From JBDTNK01 sp039933775 (GTDB taxonomy: Bacteria > Chloroflexota > Limnocylindria > QHBO01), in NCBI GenBank assembly GCA_039933775.1, contig JBDTNK010000002.1:18998-82997 (forward strand): a stretch of 64,000 nucleotides of DNA. The letters run 5' to 3'. The notes under the pieces were generated by a model. It was not told the origin of the DNA. It made no database searches and saw only the letters and a program-made list of their open reading frames with translations. The position numbers were made by a program, and so were the translations under genes. Below, piece by piece: positions 27,276 to 35,793 of this stretch; position 1 is the first letter of the stretch; each line of letters opens with the position of its first letter.

Positions 27276-27866
27276 ATGGGCGCAAGCGTCACCTTCCACG
27301 ATCGCATCGGTCCTGAGCGGCTGGCCGAGATCGTTGAGCCGATGCCGGTCGACGAGCTGCGGCCGCTGCTCGAGTCGGCGGTTGGCGAGACGGCACGGAT
27401 CGCGCTCGGAGAGGCCGATGTCGAGGTCGAGATCACGCTCTGCGCCGATCCGGAGATGGAGCGCCTGCATTTCGACCACATGGGCGAGCGCGGCCCCACC
27501 GACGTCCTCTCCTTTCCGCTGCACGAGTGGTCGCTCGATGGCACGTCATCCCACCTGGCCGATGAGGACGGCGCGATGCCGCCCGGCGTGCCGCTCATGC
27601 TCGGCGATGTCGTGCTCGACGTCGACCAGGCGCTGCGCCAGTCGGCCGATGGCGGCTGGAGCGTGGCCGAGGAGCTTGCCCTGCTGGCCATCCACGGCAC
27701 GCTCCACCTGCTGGGGCATGACCATGCCGAGCTGGAGGAAGAGGGACGCATGCGCGCCGTCGAGCACGATGCGCTTCGGGTGCTGCACCGCCGCCATCAC
27801 GACGTGCCGTGGCGCCCCGGCTCGCTCTTCGACCGGGGCGGCCACGCGGTCACCTCCGGCAGCTGA
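27276..27866 (+). CDS. ybeY: Endoribonuclease YbeY
   Basis: 196 residues from ATG 27276. The zinc motif HGTLHLLGHDH supplies His140, His144 and His150, and RGPTDVLSFPL is conserved. YbeY acts in 16S rRNA 3'-end maturation and ribosome quality control. At 196 residues it is longer than the ~150-170 norm, with extra sequence in the DGTSSHLADEDGAMPPG loop and the C-terminus. The 3' end is one base from the convergent FAD oxidoreductase gene. Confidence 0.93.
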   Translation: MGASVTFHDRIGPERLAEIVEPMPVDELRPLLESAVGETARIALGEADVEVEITLCADPEMERLHFDHMGERGPTDVLSFPLHEWSLDGTSSHLADEDGAMPPGVPLMLGDVVLDVDQALRQSADGGWSVAEELALLAIHGTLHLLGHDHAELEEEGRMRAVEHDALRVLHRRHHDVPWRPGSLFDRGGHAVTSGS

Positions 27867-27867
27867 G

Positions 27868-28983
27868 CTACCCCCGCGGCGCCGACGCCCCGGGCTCGAA
27901 ACGGGCGGCGCTCAGCTCGGGTGGAATCGGGCGGTCGCGCGTGCCCAGCATCGCGTCGACGACGAGGCGCGCCGATGCGGGACCGGTCGAGATGCCCCAT
28001 GGACCATGGCCGGCGCACACGAACATTCCCTCGCGGCCGGGCAGCGGACCGATGAACGGCCGCCCGTCGACCGACTGCGGTCGCGCGCAGGCACGGATGT
28101 CGCGCACCGCCGCGGCGGCGAGGCCGGGCACGAACCCCTCACCGCGCTGCAGGAGGAGTGGCACGGCCTCGGCGGGATCCGGCTCGTCGGGGAAGAAGGT
28201 CGAGCCCAGCGTCGCGCGACCGCCGGCGACCGCGAGGCTGAAGAGCGCCTGGCGTTCCCCGGGGACGGACCAGCGCACCGCGCCGCCCACGATCGCGTCG
28301 TCGATCTCCGCCTCCTCCATGACGTGGTGCGCGGCGAGCGGCAGGTCGAGTGCCAGCGTCACGCCCCACGTGCGGCGGATCGGTTGCCACCTGCCCGACG
28401 GGTCGATGATCGCCGGCGTCCAGGGTCCCGCCGCGACGAGGATGGCGTCCGCGTCGAGGCGCTCACCGGTCTCGAGCACGACTCCGCGTCCGTGCAGCGC
28501 GGCCGCGGCACCGACGCGCAGCTCCACGCCGCCGCGTCCGGCACGCGACGCCCACGCCGCCGTCGCCGCGTGCGGCGGAATCGGGTAGGCGGTCTCGAGC
28601 CGCATCGCGCTGACATCGGGTCCCAGGCACGGCTCGAGCAGGTCAGCTCGCTGGTGGAACGTCGGGTCGAGGTGGGGGAGGGTGGCGCGAAGCGCATCGG
28701 TCCTTGCTCGAAGGCCATCGGCATCGGTCGAGAGCAGGAGCAGGCCGGCGGGCTCGGGCGGGAAGCCGAGTCCGTCCAGGGTGGCGTAGTCGGCGACCGA
28801 CGCGTCGAAGAGCGGCTCCAGGATCGGGTCGTACGGGTGCTGCACCGCCCCGAGGTTGCGCCCCGATGCGCCGGCACCGATCGCGGTCGCCTCGACCAGC
28901 GTGACGCGGACGCCACGCTCAGCCAGCATGGCCGCGGCCGCGCAGCCGATGATTCCGCCGCCGATGACGATGACGTCGCGCAT
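27868..28983 (-). CDS. FAD-dependent oxidoreductase, DAO family
   Basis: 371 residues. N-terminal FAD site VIVIGGGIIGCAAAAMLAERG (shortened: GGGIIG at 8-13) with the Glu of LVEA, then GASGRNLGAVQHP, and a C-terminal RPQSVDGRPFIGPLPGREG with GHGPWGISTGPASARLV, typical of D-amino-acid-oxidase/glycine-oxidase relatives. The substrate cannot be told; no thi or amino-acid operon is nearby. A TATTCT box lies 8 bases before the ATG. Confidence 0.85.
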   Translation of the reverse strand: MRDVIVIGGGIIGCAAAAMLAERGVRVTLVEATAIGAGASGRNLGAVQHPYDPILEPLFDASVADYATLDGLGFPPEPAGLLLLSTDADGLRARTDALRATLPHLDPTFHQRADLLEPCLGPDVSAMRLETAYPIPPHAATAAWASRAGRGGVELRVGAAAALHGRGVVLETGERLDADAILVAAGPWTPAIIDPSGRWQPIRRTWGVTLALDLPLAAHHVMEEAEIDDAIVGGAVRWSVPGERQALFSLAVAGGRATLGSTFFPDEPDPAEAVPLLLQRGEGFVPGLAAAAVRDIRACARPQSVDGRPFIGPLPGREGMFVCAGHGPWGISTGPASARLVVDAMLGTRDRPIPPELSAARFEPGASAPRG

Positions 28984-28991
28984 GGACCGTC

Positions 28992-28997
28992 AGAATA
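28992..28997 (-). promoter_or_regulatory. Leaderless promoter -10 (TATTCT) of the FAD oxidoreductase
   Basis: TATTCT on the minus strand, 8 bases before ATG 28983. The same few bases read AATACT on the plus strand and could help the divergent DUF4287 gene. Confidence 0.55.
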
Positions 28998-29080
28998 CTG
29001 TGGCGCGCGTCGCGTTCGTGGACGGCCGAGCATCGAACCAGCAACCGAGGAACGGATTCGCGCACGAAGGAGCAGATCAC

Positions 29081-29632
29081 GTGACAACACCTGACCAGGC
29101 AACCCGGACGCAGATCGCGAACATCGAGCGCGCGACGGGCCGCGGCTTCGCCGCATGGATCGAGACGGTTCGCGCCAGCGGTCTCGCACGGCATGGCGAG
29201 ATCGTCGCGTTGCTGAAACGCGATCACGGATTCACCCACGGCAACGCGAACCTCGTCGCGTTGCGCGCCCTCGACGAGCACGGCTCGCTGCAGGATGACG
29301 AAGCGCTGATCATGAGCCACTACGCGGGCAAGAACGCTGGACTGCGACCGCTCTACGACCGGGTCATCGCCGGGGTTCGCGACTTTGGCCCGGACATCGA
29401 GCTCGCGCCGAAGAAGACCTATGTCAGCCTGCGCCGCCGCAAGCAGTTTGCCCAGGTCGGCCCGGCGACCGGGGGCCGCCTGGAGATCGGTCTCAACCTG
29501 CCGGACGCGCCGGTCGCCGGGCGGCTCGAGGCGGCATCGGGCATGGTCAACCGTCGGGTGCGGATCCAGACGCTGGACGAGATCGACGGCGGGATCCTGG
29601 GCTGGCTGCGCGAGGCGTACGAGGGCGCCTGA
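29081..29632 (+). CDS. DUF4287 and DUF5655 domain protein
   Basis: 183 residues from GTG 29081, with AAGGAG (29067-29072) 8 bases upstream. Residues ~8-75 match DUF4287 (TGRGFAAWIETVRASGLARH, LLKRDHGFTHGNANLVA), and ~85-183 match DUF5655 (LRPLYDRVIAGVRDFG, KKTYVSLRRRKQFAQV, LEIGLNLP). This two-domain protein is common in soil Actinobacteria and Chloroflexota and has no known activity. The end is 3 bases from a convergent lipoprotein gene. Confidence 0.85.
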   Translation: MTTPDQATRTQIANIERATGRGFAAWIETVRASGLARHGEIVALLKRDHGFTHGNANLVALRALDEHGSLQDDEALIMSHYAGKNAGLRPLYDRVIAGVRDFGPDIELAPKKTYVSLRRRKQFAQVGPATGGRLEIGLNLPDAPVAGRLEAASGMVNRRVRIQTLDEIDGGILGWLREAYEGA

Positions 29633-29635
29633 GCG

Positions 29636-30115
29636 TCACGGCCGGCGGAACGCCAGCACCGAGATCACGATTCCAGCCACGAGCAGGCCGAGCAGACCCA
29701 GGGTGCCCAGCGGCAAGCCCTCGTCCGGATCGGCCGTCGCAAAGCCGGCGGGCAGACGCCATGCGAGGTCGATGCTGCCGGCCATGCCGCTGCCGTCGTT
29801 CCACTCGACGCAGACGAAGCGCATCGGTTCCGGCGGCGGCGCACCCGGCCCAGCCCCGAAGTCGCTGGGAACGATGGCGTCGGCGGTGATCCAGACATGG
29901 CCGGGCCGGTTCGCTTCGGGTCCGCTGCCGAACTGTTCCAGGCCCAGCGCGGCGAGTGTCGTCGTGCCGTTGAATGCCAGCGACGCCTCGTTGCACGGGG
30001 ACATCGCCTCCGGATCGACCGGGTTGACGACCGGCAGGGCCGCGCGGGCGGTCCCGCACGCGGACAGGGCGATCAGCATGGCAAGGACGCCGAGCAGACG
30101 AGCGAAGCCTCGCAT
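29636..30115 (-). CDS. Membrane-anchored lipoprotein of unknown function
   Basis: 159 residues. N-terminal signal (MRGFARLLGVLAMLIA) ends in the lipobox LSAC, so Cys22 or nearby should be lipidated. The mature part is extracytoplasmic with a pair of cysteines, and the C-terminus ends in a second hydrophobic helix (LGTLGLLGLLVAGIVISVLA) and FRRP, so it is probably anchored at both ends. ATG 30115 is chosen over ATG 30124 because a TAGCAT box then lies 7 bases upstream. I recognise no family. Confidence 0.65.
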   Translation of the reverse strand: MRGFARLLGVLAMLIALSACGTARAALPVVNPVDPEAMSPCNEASLAFNGTTTLAALGLEQFGSGPEANRPGHVWITADAIVPSDFGAGPGAPPPEPMRFVCVEWNDGSGMAGSIDLAWRLPAGFATADPDEGLPLGTLGLLGLLVAGIVISVLAFRRP

Positions 30116-30122
30116 GGGCGCC

Positions 30123-30128
30123 ATGCTA
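30123..30128 (-). promoter_or_regulatory. Leaderless promoter -10 (TAGCAT) of the lipoprotein
   Basis: TAGCAT on the minus strand, 7 bases before ATG 30115. It lies 12 bp from the divergent pth -10. Confidence 0.5.
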
Positions 30129-30140
30129 CTCGCAGGCCGT

Positions 30141-30146
30141 TACCAT
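30141..30146 (+). promoter_or_regulatory. Promoter -10 (TACCAT) of pth
   Basis: TACCAT, 10 bases, ATG 30157. Confidence 0.6.
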
Positions 30147-30156
30147 CGCCGCTGAG

Positions 30157-30744
30157 ATGAAGGTGATCTGCGGCCTGGGCAATCCGGGCGAACGCTACCG
30201 CCTGACGCGTCACAACATCGGCTTCCGGGTGGTGGAGCTCCTGGCGGACCGATGGGCCCTCACGGGCCAGGGACGCGTGAAGGACGGTGCCGCCCTGCTC
30301 GACGCGCGGCGCGACGGGCCTGACGGCAGGGTGCTGCTCGTGAAGCCGATGCGCTTCATGAATGCTTCCGGCGCTCCCCTGCGCGCAGCCATGCGCCAGT
30401 CCGAGGCCGACGCGGCCTCGGACCTGCTCGTGATCGCCGACGACGTCGACCTGCCGCTCGGCCGGCTGCGCCTGCGTCGCTCCGGATCGGCCGGCGGCCA
30501 CAATGGGCTGCGCGACATCATCGCCGCCTTCGGCTCCAGCGAATTCGCGCGCCTCCGCGTGGGCATCGGCCGCGGCGGCGAGACGGTCGACCACGTGCTG
30601 GCCACGTTCAAGCCCGACGAGCGCGACGTGGCGACCGAGGCGATCGCCACCGCCGCGGACGCGGCGGAACGCTGGCTGCGCGACGGCATCGACGAGGCCA
30701 TGAACGCGTACAACGGCGTGGACCTGGACGCACCGATCGCCTGA
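30157..30744 (+). CDS. pth: Peptidyl-tRNA hydrolase
   Basis: 195 residues. It recycles peptidyl-tRNA dropped by stalled ribosomes. KVICGLGNPGERYRLTRHNIGF contains the catalytic His (RHNIGF), and KPMRFMNASG, IADDVDLPLGRLRLR and SAGGHNGLRDI are the family signatures. It has a near-leaderless promoter and precedes mfd by 22 bases, though mfd has its own -10 box. Confidence 0.97.
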   Translation: MKVICGLGNPGERYRLTRHNIGFRVVELLADRWALTGQGRVKDGAALLDARRDGPDGRVLLVKPMRFMNASGAPLRAAMRQSEADAASDLLVIADDVDLPLGRLRLRRSGSAGGHNGLRDIIAAFGSSEFARLRVGIGRGGETVDHVLATFKPDERDVATEAIATAADAAERWLRDGIDEAMNAYNGVDLDAPIA

Positions 30745-30751
30745 GCGGCGG

Positions 30752-30757
30752 TACCAT
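30752..30757 (+). promoter_or_regulatory. Promoter -10 (TACCAT) of mfd
   Basis: TACCAT, 9 bases, ATG 30767. Confidence 0.6.
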
Positions 30758-30766
30758 TCGCGGTCC

Positions 30767-33700
30767 ATGTCCTCGTCCCGCGGCGGCGGCGCCGGCCGCG
30801 TCGCCGCGCTGATCCACGACCTCGCCGCCGGCACGCCGGCGGCGGGGCGGTTGCGCGTGCCCGCCGCCGCGCGCGCCGCGCACATCGCTGCTCGCCGCTC
30901 GGGCGTGCCCGCGACGCATCCGGTGATCGTGGTCGCTCGAACCGAGGACGAGGCGCACCGGCTTGCCGATGACCTCGTGGCCTGGCTTCCCGAGGGCCAC
31001 GTGCGCGTGCTCGCCGAGCGTGCTGCCCTGCCGCTGGAACGGGCGCTGGTGGAGCACGAGGAGTCAGCCGAGCGGCTCGACGTGCTCGCCGAGCTGGTCG
31101 ACGCCCGGCGCAACCTGGTGGTCGTGGCGCCGCTGCTGGCGCTCGTGCAGCGGACGCTCTCGCCGGGGCAGCTGCGCGACGGCCGCATGTCGCTGTCGGT
31201 TGGCGAGCGCGTCGCGCAACGCGGCCTGCTCACCGCGCTCGTGACCGGCGGCTACGAGGCCGCGGTCGAGGTCAGCGGGGTCGGCGAGTTCGCCAATCGC
31301 GGCGGCATCATCGACGTCTGGCCGCCGGGCGCGCCAGAGCCGCTGCGCATCGAGCTGTTCGGCGACGAGGTGGAGTCGATCCGCACCTTCGATCCGGTGA
31401 CGCAGGGCAGCCGACGGCGTCACGACGCCGCCACGCTGCTGCCGGCAAGCGAGTTCCTGCCGCCATCGGGCTGGGCGTCGCTGCCCGACACGGCCCCGCG
31501 GCGGCGTTCCGAGCTGCTCGACGCCGATCTCGCGAAGCTCGAGCAGGGTGACCTGGACGAGGCGGCCGAGACCTGGGCCGCTCTGCTGACCGCCGGCCCG
31601 ACGACCGCTCATCTGCCCACGGCGGCGCACATCGTGCTCACCGATCCCGGCGAGCTTGCCGGCGTGGCGGATGCGCTCGACGCGCAGGCCACCGAACGGC
31701 GCGCCGGCCTGGCCGAGATCGGGGAGCTGCCGGCTGACTGGCCGCTGCCGTACGCCGCCGCGGCCGCGCTGGCCGAGCTCAGCGGGCGCGCCAGCGAGGT
31801 GCTCGACGAACAGGACGGCGTGGACGGCGGCTACCACTCGGCACCCCTGCTGGCGGGTCGAGCCGATCAGCTCGGCCGCTGGCTGAGCGATCTCGCGAGC
31901 ACGCACGGCGGCATCGTCATCACGACCGACCAGGCAAGCAGGGTCGCGGAGCTGCTCGACGAGACGGGCCGGGCGGTCGGGGCCGGCGCCGAGCTGCGCG
32001 AGCGTCCGGCGCCGGGTGGTATCGGGCTGGTGCACGGATCATTGACCGGCGGGTTCATCCACGATGTGAGCGGCCTTGCCGTGCTCACGGACCGGGAGCT
32101 CTTCGGTGCCTCGCGCGTCCGGCGGCTGACGCCGTCAAAGCGCGTCGTGACGCGCGACCTGATCGGCAAGCTGACGCCGAATGACCTCGTCGTCCACGTC
32201 GACCATGGGATTGCCCGCTACGCCGGGATGACGCAGCGCGAATTCTCTGGCGCCACCAAGGAGTACCTGCAGCTCGACTTCGCCGGCGATGACAAGATCT
32301 TCCTGCCCGCCGACCAGATCGGGCGTATCACCCGCTACTCCGGCGGCACCGCACCGGGGCTCAGCAAGCTGGGCGGCACCGACTGGGAGCGCACGAAGCG
32401 CCGCGTGCGTGCCGCTGCCCAGGACCTGGCCGGCGAGCTGATCGAGATCTACGCCGCGCGTGAATCGGCACCGGGGAACGCCTTCGGGCCCGATACGCCC
32501 TGGCAGCGCGAGCTCGAAGATGCGTTCCCGTACACCGAGACGCCCGACCAGCAGCGGACGATCGAGGAGGTCAAGGCCGACATGATGAAGCGACGGCCGA
32601 TGGACCGGCTGGTGTGCGGCGACGTTGGCTACGGCAAGACCGAAGTTGCCCTGCGCGCGGCGTTCAAGGCGGTGCAGGAAGGGAAGCAGGTCGCGGTCCT
32701 GGTCCCGACGACCGTCCTGGCGCAGCAGCACCAGCTGACCTTCACGCGACGCCTGGCGCCGTTCCCGGTCAGGATCGAGATGCTCAGCCGCTTCGTGGCC
32801 AAGAAGCGACAGACGGAGATCGTGGCAGGCGTCGAAGAGGGCAGGGTCGACATCCTGATCGGGACGCATCGGATCCTGAGCAAGGACATCCACTTCTCCG
32901 ACCTTGGACTGCTGGTGGTGGATGAGGAGCAGCGATTCGGCGTCACGCACAAGGAACGCATCAAGGCGATGCGTCGCGAGGTCGACGTTCTGACGCTATC
33001 GGCGACGCCCATTCCGCGCACCCTGCATCTCAGCCTGGTGGGGATTCGCGACCTGTCGGTGATCGAGACGCCACCCGAGGCGCGCCTGCCGATCCAGACC
33101 CGCATCGCCGAGGACGACGACGGCCTGGTGCGTGACGCGATCAACCGCGAGATCGACCGGGGCGGGCAGGTCTTCTTCGTTCACAACCGCGTCGAGACGA
33201 TCGAGGCGGCGGCCGAGCGCGTGCGCCGCCTCGTGCCGCGCGCCCGGGTGGCCATCGGTCATGGACAGATGGCGGAGGGGATGCTCGAGCGGGTGATGCT
33301 CGACTTCGACGCCGGCAGGTTCGACGTCCTCGTGTGCACCACCATCATCGAGTCCGGGCTCGACATCCCGAACGCGAACACGATCATCATCAGCCGCGCC
33401 GACACGTTCGGGCTGGCGCAGCTCTACCAGCTCCGCGGACGCGTCGGGCGCTCGGACCGGCGGGCCTATGCCTACCTGCTGCACCGCCGCGGCACGCCGC
33501 TCAGCGCCATCGCCCGCAAGCGGCTGCACGCCATCTTCAGCGCCTCGGATCTCGGGGCCGGATACCAGATTGCGCTCAGCGACCTCGAGATTCGGGGTGC
33601 CGGCAATATCCTGGGCGCCGAGCAGCACGGGCACATGGCGGCGGTCGGCTTCGAGCTCTACACCCGCATGCTGGCCGAGGCGGTCGACCTGCTGCGCGGA

Positions 33701-34165
33701 CGCGTTGTCGCGCCCGAGGCGGCACCGGTGCGCCTGGACCTGCCCGGATCCGCCTACCTGCCCGATGCCTACATCGCCGACGCCGGCGCCAAGCTCGAGA
33801 TGTACCGCAGCTTCGCCCACGTCAGGACCGATGCCGACGCCGAGGCGCTGCGCACCACCTTGCGCGACCGCTTCGGACCGATTCCGGAACCGGTGGAGGG
33901 GCTCTTCACCGCGGTCTCGATGCGCATCGCGGCGGAGGCGGCGCATGTTCCCGAGGTCCGCGTCGACGACACGTCGGTGGTGCTGAAATGGCCACGCTTC
34001 GACCGCCAGCGGGTTTCGCTGGCGCTCCAGGTCGCCGGCTTCCGCCCCGCGATCGCGTCGAACCAGGTGCGAATCAGCGTGCCGCGCGGCCGCGATCCGG
34101 TCGACACCGCGCGCCGCGCGCTCGCGGCGCTGGCCGCGCCGGACGCAGTCCCAGCCGGCCTCTGA
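30767..34165 (+). CDS. mfd: Transcription-repair coupling factor Mfd
   Basis: 1132 residues, full length. Mfd displaces stalled RNA polymerase and recruits UvrA. The UvrB-like N-terminus carries GEFANRGGIIDVWPPG; the RNA-polymerase-interaction region has DLVVHVDHGIARYAGM; the translocase has Walker A GDVGYGKTE (near 618), DEEQRFGV (near 719), TLSATPIPRTL and QLRGRVGRSDRRAYAYLL. The C-terminal TRCF domain is complete. It is the largest gene in the window and ends just before the toxin-antitoxin island. Confidence 0.97.
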   Translation: MSSSRGGGAGRVAALIHDLAAGTPAAGRLRVPAAARAAHIAARRSGVPATHPVIVVARTEDEAHRLADDLVAWLPEGHVRVLAERAALPLERALVEHEESAERLDVLAELVDARRNLVVVAPLLALVQRTLSPGQLRDGRMSLSVGERVAQRGLLTALVTGGYEAAVEVSGVGEFANRGGIIDVWPPGAPEPLRIELFGDEVESIRTFDPVTQGSRRRHDAATLLPASEFLPPSGWASLPDTAPRRRSELLDADLAKLEQGDLDEAAETWAALLTAGPTTAHLPTAAHIVLTDPGELAGVADALDAQATERRAGLAEIGELPADWPLPYAAAAALAELSGRASEVLDEQDGVDGGYHSAPLLAGRADQLGRWLSDLASTHGGIVITTDQASRVAELLDETGRAVGAGAELRERPAPGGIGLVHGSLTGGFIHDVSGLAVLTDRELFGASRVRRLTPSKRVVTRDLIGKLTPNDLVVHVDHGIARYAGMTQREFSGATKEYLQLDFAGDDKIFLPADQIGRITRYSGGTAPGLSKLGGTDWERTKRRVRAAAQDLAGELIEIYAARESAPGNAFGPDTPWQRELEDAFPYTETPDQQRTIEEVKADMMKRRPMDRLVCGDVGYGKTEVALRAAFKAVQEGKQVAVLVPTTVLAQQHQLTFTRRLAPFPVRIEMLSRFVAKKRQTEIVAGVEEGRVDILIGTHRILSKDIHFSDLGLLVVDEEQRFGVTHKERIKAMRREVDVLTLSATPIPRTLHLSLVGIRDLSVIETPPEARLPIQTRIAEDDDGLVRDAINREIDRGGQVFFVHNRVETIEAAAERVRRLVPRARVAIGHGQMAEGMLERVMLDFDAGRFDVLVCTTIIESGLDIPNANTIIISRADTFGLAQLYQLRGRVGRSDRRAYAYLLHRRGTPLSAIARKRLHAIFSASDLGAGYQIALSDLEIRGAGNILGAEQHGHMAAVGFELYTRMLAEAVDLLRGRVVAPEAAPVRLDLPGSAYLPDAYIADAGAKLEMYRSFAHVRTDADAEALRTTLRDRFGPIPEPVEGLFTAVSMRIAAEAAHVPEVRVDDTSVVLKWPRFDRQRVSLALQVAGFRPAIASNQVRISVPRGRDPVDTARRALAALAAPDAVPAGL

Positions 34166-34174
34166 TACGGCCAA

Positions 34175-34193
34175 TGTGCTACCATGTTGCACA
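34175..34193 (+). promoter_or_regulatory. Predicted antitoxin operator over the -10 box
   Basis: TGTGCTAC, CAT, GTTGCACA: an inverted repeat with 7 of 8 arm positions matching, centred on 34184. It covers the TACCAT -10 (34180-34185) and touches the first base of the antitoxin ATG. This is the expected place for Phd-type autorepression. Confidence 0.6.
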
Positions 34194-34483
34194 TGGATCG
34201 AATCGGTATCCGCGAGCTGCGCCAGAACGCCAGCGAGTACATCAGGCGTGCGGCACAGGGCGAAACGATCGAGGTGACCGATCGCGGTCGCCCGGTAGCG
34301 CGTTTGTCCCCGCTGCCGAAGGCCGAAAGCGTTCTTGATCGCCTGATCGCCGAGGGAAAGGCAACGGCAGCCAAGGGCGACCTACGTGCCGCCGTGAAAT
34401 CGCTGAAACCTGCCGCGCCGATTCCCGGCCAGCCGTGGATCTCGCAAATTCTTGACGAGTTGCGCGAGGAGCGGCTTCCCTGA
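34193..34483 (+). CDS. Phd/YefM-like antitoxin
   Basis: 96 residues from ATG 34193, leaderless (7 bases after TACCAT). The N-terminal DNA-binding fold is clear: RIGIRELRQNASEYIRRAAQGE, IEVTDRGRPVARLSPLP. The C-terminal part should wrap the toxin. It is paired with the PIN toxin one base downstream. GC is slightly lower than the surroundings (60-62% in three 60-base blocks I counted in this module, against 65-72% in two flanking blocks). Confidence 0.88.
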   Translation: MDRIGIRELRQNASEYIRRAAQGETIEVTDRGRPVARLSPLPKAESVLDRLIAEGKATAAKGDLRAAVKSLKPAAPIPGQPWISQILDELREERLP

Positions 34484-34484
34484 C

Positions 34485-34877
34485 GTGAGCGTCGCTTACC
34501 TCGACTCGTCGGCATTTCTGAAGCTCGTATTCGCCGAGCCAGAATCTGCGGCCCTGGCCGAGTGGGTGCAAGCGTGGCCGCAGCAAGCATCGAGCCAGTT
34601 GCTTCGGCTAGAAGCATTTCGTGCGGTACGTCGCTTCCGCCCTGACCTGCTCGGCGAACTAAGGGTGTTGCTCACGGGTATTGACCTGGTCACCGTCAGT
34701 GACGATCTGCTGGAAACGGCTGGCTCGCTCGAACCGTTGACGCTTCGCGCGCTTGATGCGATCCATCTCGCGACGGCGCTGGCATTACGTAACGATCTCG
34801 GCGCAGTCGTCACCTATGACCGCCGGATGATCGAGGCGGCACACCAACTCGGACTTCCGGTAGCCTCTCCAGCGTGA
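34485..34877 (+). CDS. PIN-domain toxin (VapC family)
   Basis: 130 residues from GTG 34485. All four acidic residues of the PIN nuclease site are present: Asp7 (AYLDSSAFLKL), Glu43 (RLEAFRAVRRF), Asp92 (LDAIHLATAL) and Asp113 (TYDRRM). VapC toxins cleave tRNA or rRNA. The gene starts one base after the antitoxin stop, and its own stop overlaps the next frame by 4 bases (GTGA). Confidence 0.9.
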   Translation: MSVAYLDSSAFLKLVFAEPESAALAEWVQAWPQQASSQLLRLEAFRAVRRFRPDLLGELRVLLTGIDLVTVSDDLLETAGSLEPLTLRALDAIHLATALALRNDLGAVVTYDRRMIEAAHQLGLPVASPA

Positions 34878-35248
34878 CCGAGCCCACACGAGCAACCACT
34901 CTTCGTGTCGCAACGATCCGCCACTACCTCGAGGCGCTCCGCGCCAATCAGTTGGTTGCGGCCGCGACAGAGCTGACGCATCGCGAGAGGCTCGCCGACT
35001 TCCTTCGAACCGCGGCAAAGGAACTCGGCTTCGGCGCCGTTAACGTGAACGCCGAACTCAGCCTGAAGCTCATCGGCAAGCCGGACTTCCAGGTCGCGAA
35101 CGCCAACGGTGCGCCTATTGGCTACGGCGAGACGAAGCCCATGGGAACCGCCGCGGTGCGCGAGTCGATCGCGCTGGCTCAGCCGTTGAACGACGCACTG
35201 GAATCGGTCCTTGAATCGGTGGCTCCTCTGGGCACCGGCGCGACATGA
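34874..35248 (+). pseudogene. Truncated PD-(D/E)XK nuclease fragment
   Basis: 124 residues from GTG 34874. It looks like the N-terminal nuclease part of a large restriction-methylation protein: IRHYLEALRANQLVAAATELT, NVNAELSLKLIGKPDFQVAN, then PIGYGETKP. Asp71 and Glu86-x-Lys88 form a PD-(14)-ExK site. Family relatives continue for hundreds of residues into an N6-adenine methylase; here translation stops soon after the motif, in a stretch I cannot match. Methylase and specificity parts are absent. It is probably a decayed remnant, though activity as a small nuclease cannot be excluded. Confidence 0.55.
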
Positions 35249-35793
35249 CGAATCGCGAAGGTCACCCTGACGCGGCAGACCGCGTCCGCCTCCGCGAGAT
35301 CACGCTTGACGACGTCGACCTCGTCGACGCCTGGCAGGCGGATCCGGTCGCGACGGGTGAGTTCAACGATTTCGGCGGCGAATCGCGGACGATCCGCCCC
35401 GGCGTGGAAGAGGGCCGCATGCTCCACGAGAACGGCGGAATGCTGATCGTCGAGCGCCTCGAGGATGGCGAGCCGATCGGAACGGTTGGCTGGCACCGGG
35501 TGCACTACGGCCCAAACGACCTGTCGCGCGCCTGGAACATCGGAATCAGCCTGGTGCCCGAGGCGCGCGGCCACGGCTACGGCGTCGAGGCGCAGCGTCA
35601 GGCGGCCGACTACCTCTTCACGACGACCGATGCGAACCGCGTCGAGGCCTCGACCGACATCGAGAACCTGCCCGAGCAGCGTGCGCTCGACAAGGCGGGA
35701 TTCGTCCGCGAGGGTATTAACCGCGGGGCGCAGTGGCGCGCCGGGGCGCACCACGATCTCGTGGTCTATTCGAGGCTGCGCGGGGATGCCTGA
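35245..35793 (+). CDS. GNAT acetyltransferase, RimJ/RimL type
   Basis: 182 residues. VRLREITLDDVDLVDAW at the start, then WNIGISLVPEARGHGYGVEAQRQA holding the acetyl-CoA pyrophosphate loop, and NRVEASTDIENLPEQRALDKAGF, typical of Acetyltransf_3 proteins that modify protein N-termini or small molecules. Coupled to the nuclease fragment by an ATGA overlap. It overlaps the convergent cyclase gene by 28 bases. Confidence 0.85.
   Translation: MTNREGHPDAADRVRLREITLDDVDLVDAWQADPVATGEFNDFGGESRTIRPGVEEGRMLHENGGMLIVERLEDGEPIGTVGWHRVHYGPNDLSRAWNIGISLVPEARGHGYGVEAQRQAADYLFTTTDANRVEASTDIENLPEQRALDKAGFVREGINRGAQWRAGAHHDLVVYSRLRGDA

Noticed and set aside
25115..27751. 878-codon open frame on the minus strand
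   Set aside because: It lies antisense to the 7TM-HD and ybeY genes and its product is compositionally odd (Arg/His/Gln-rich). High GC makes such shadow frames common; other examples are 3265-4911 and 20745-22799.
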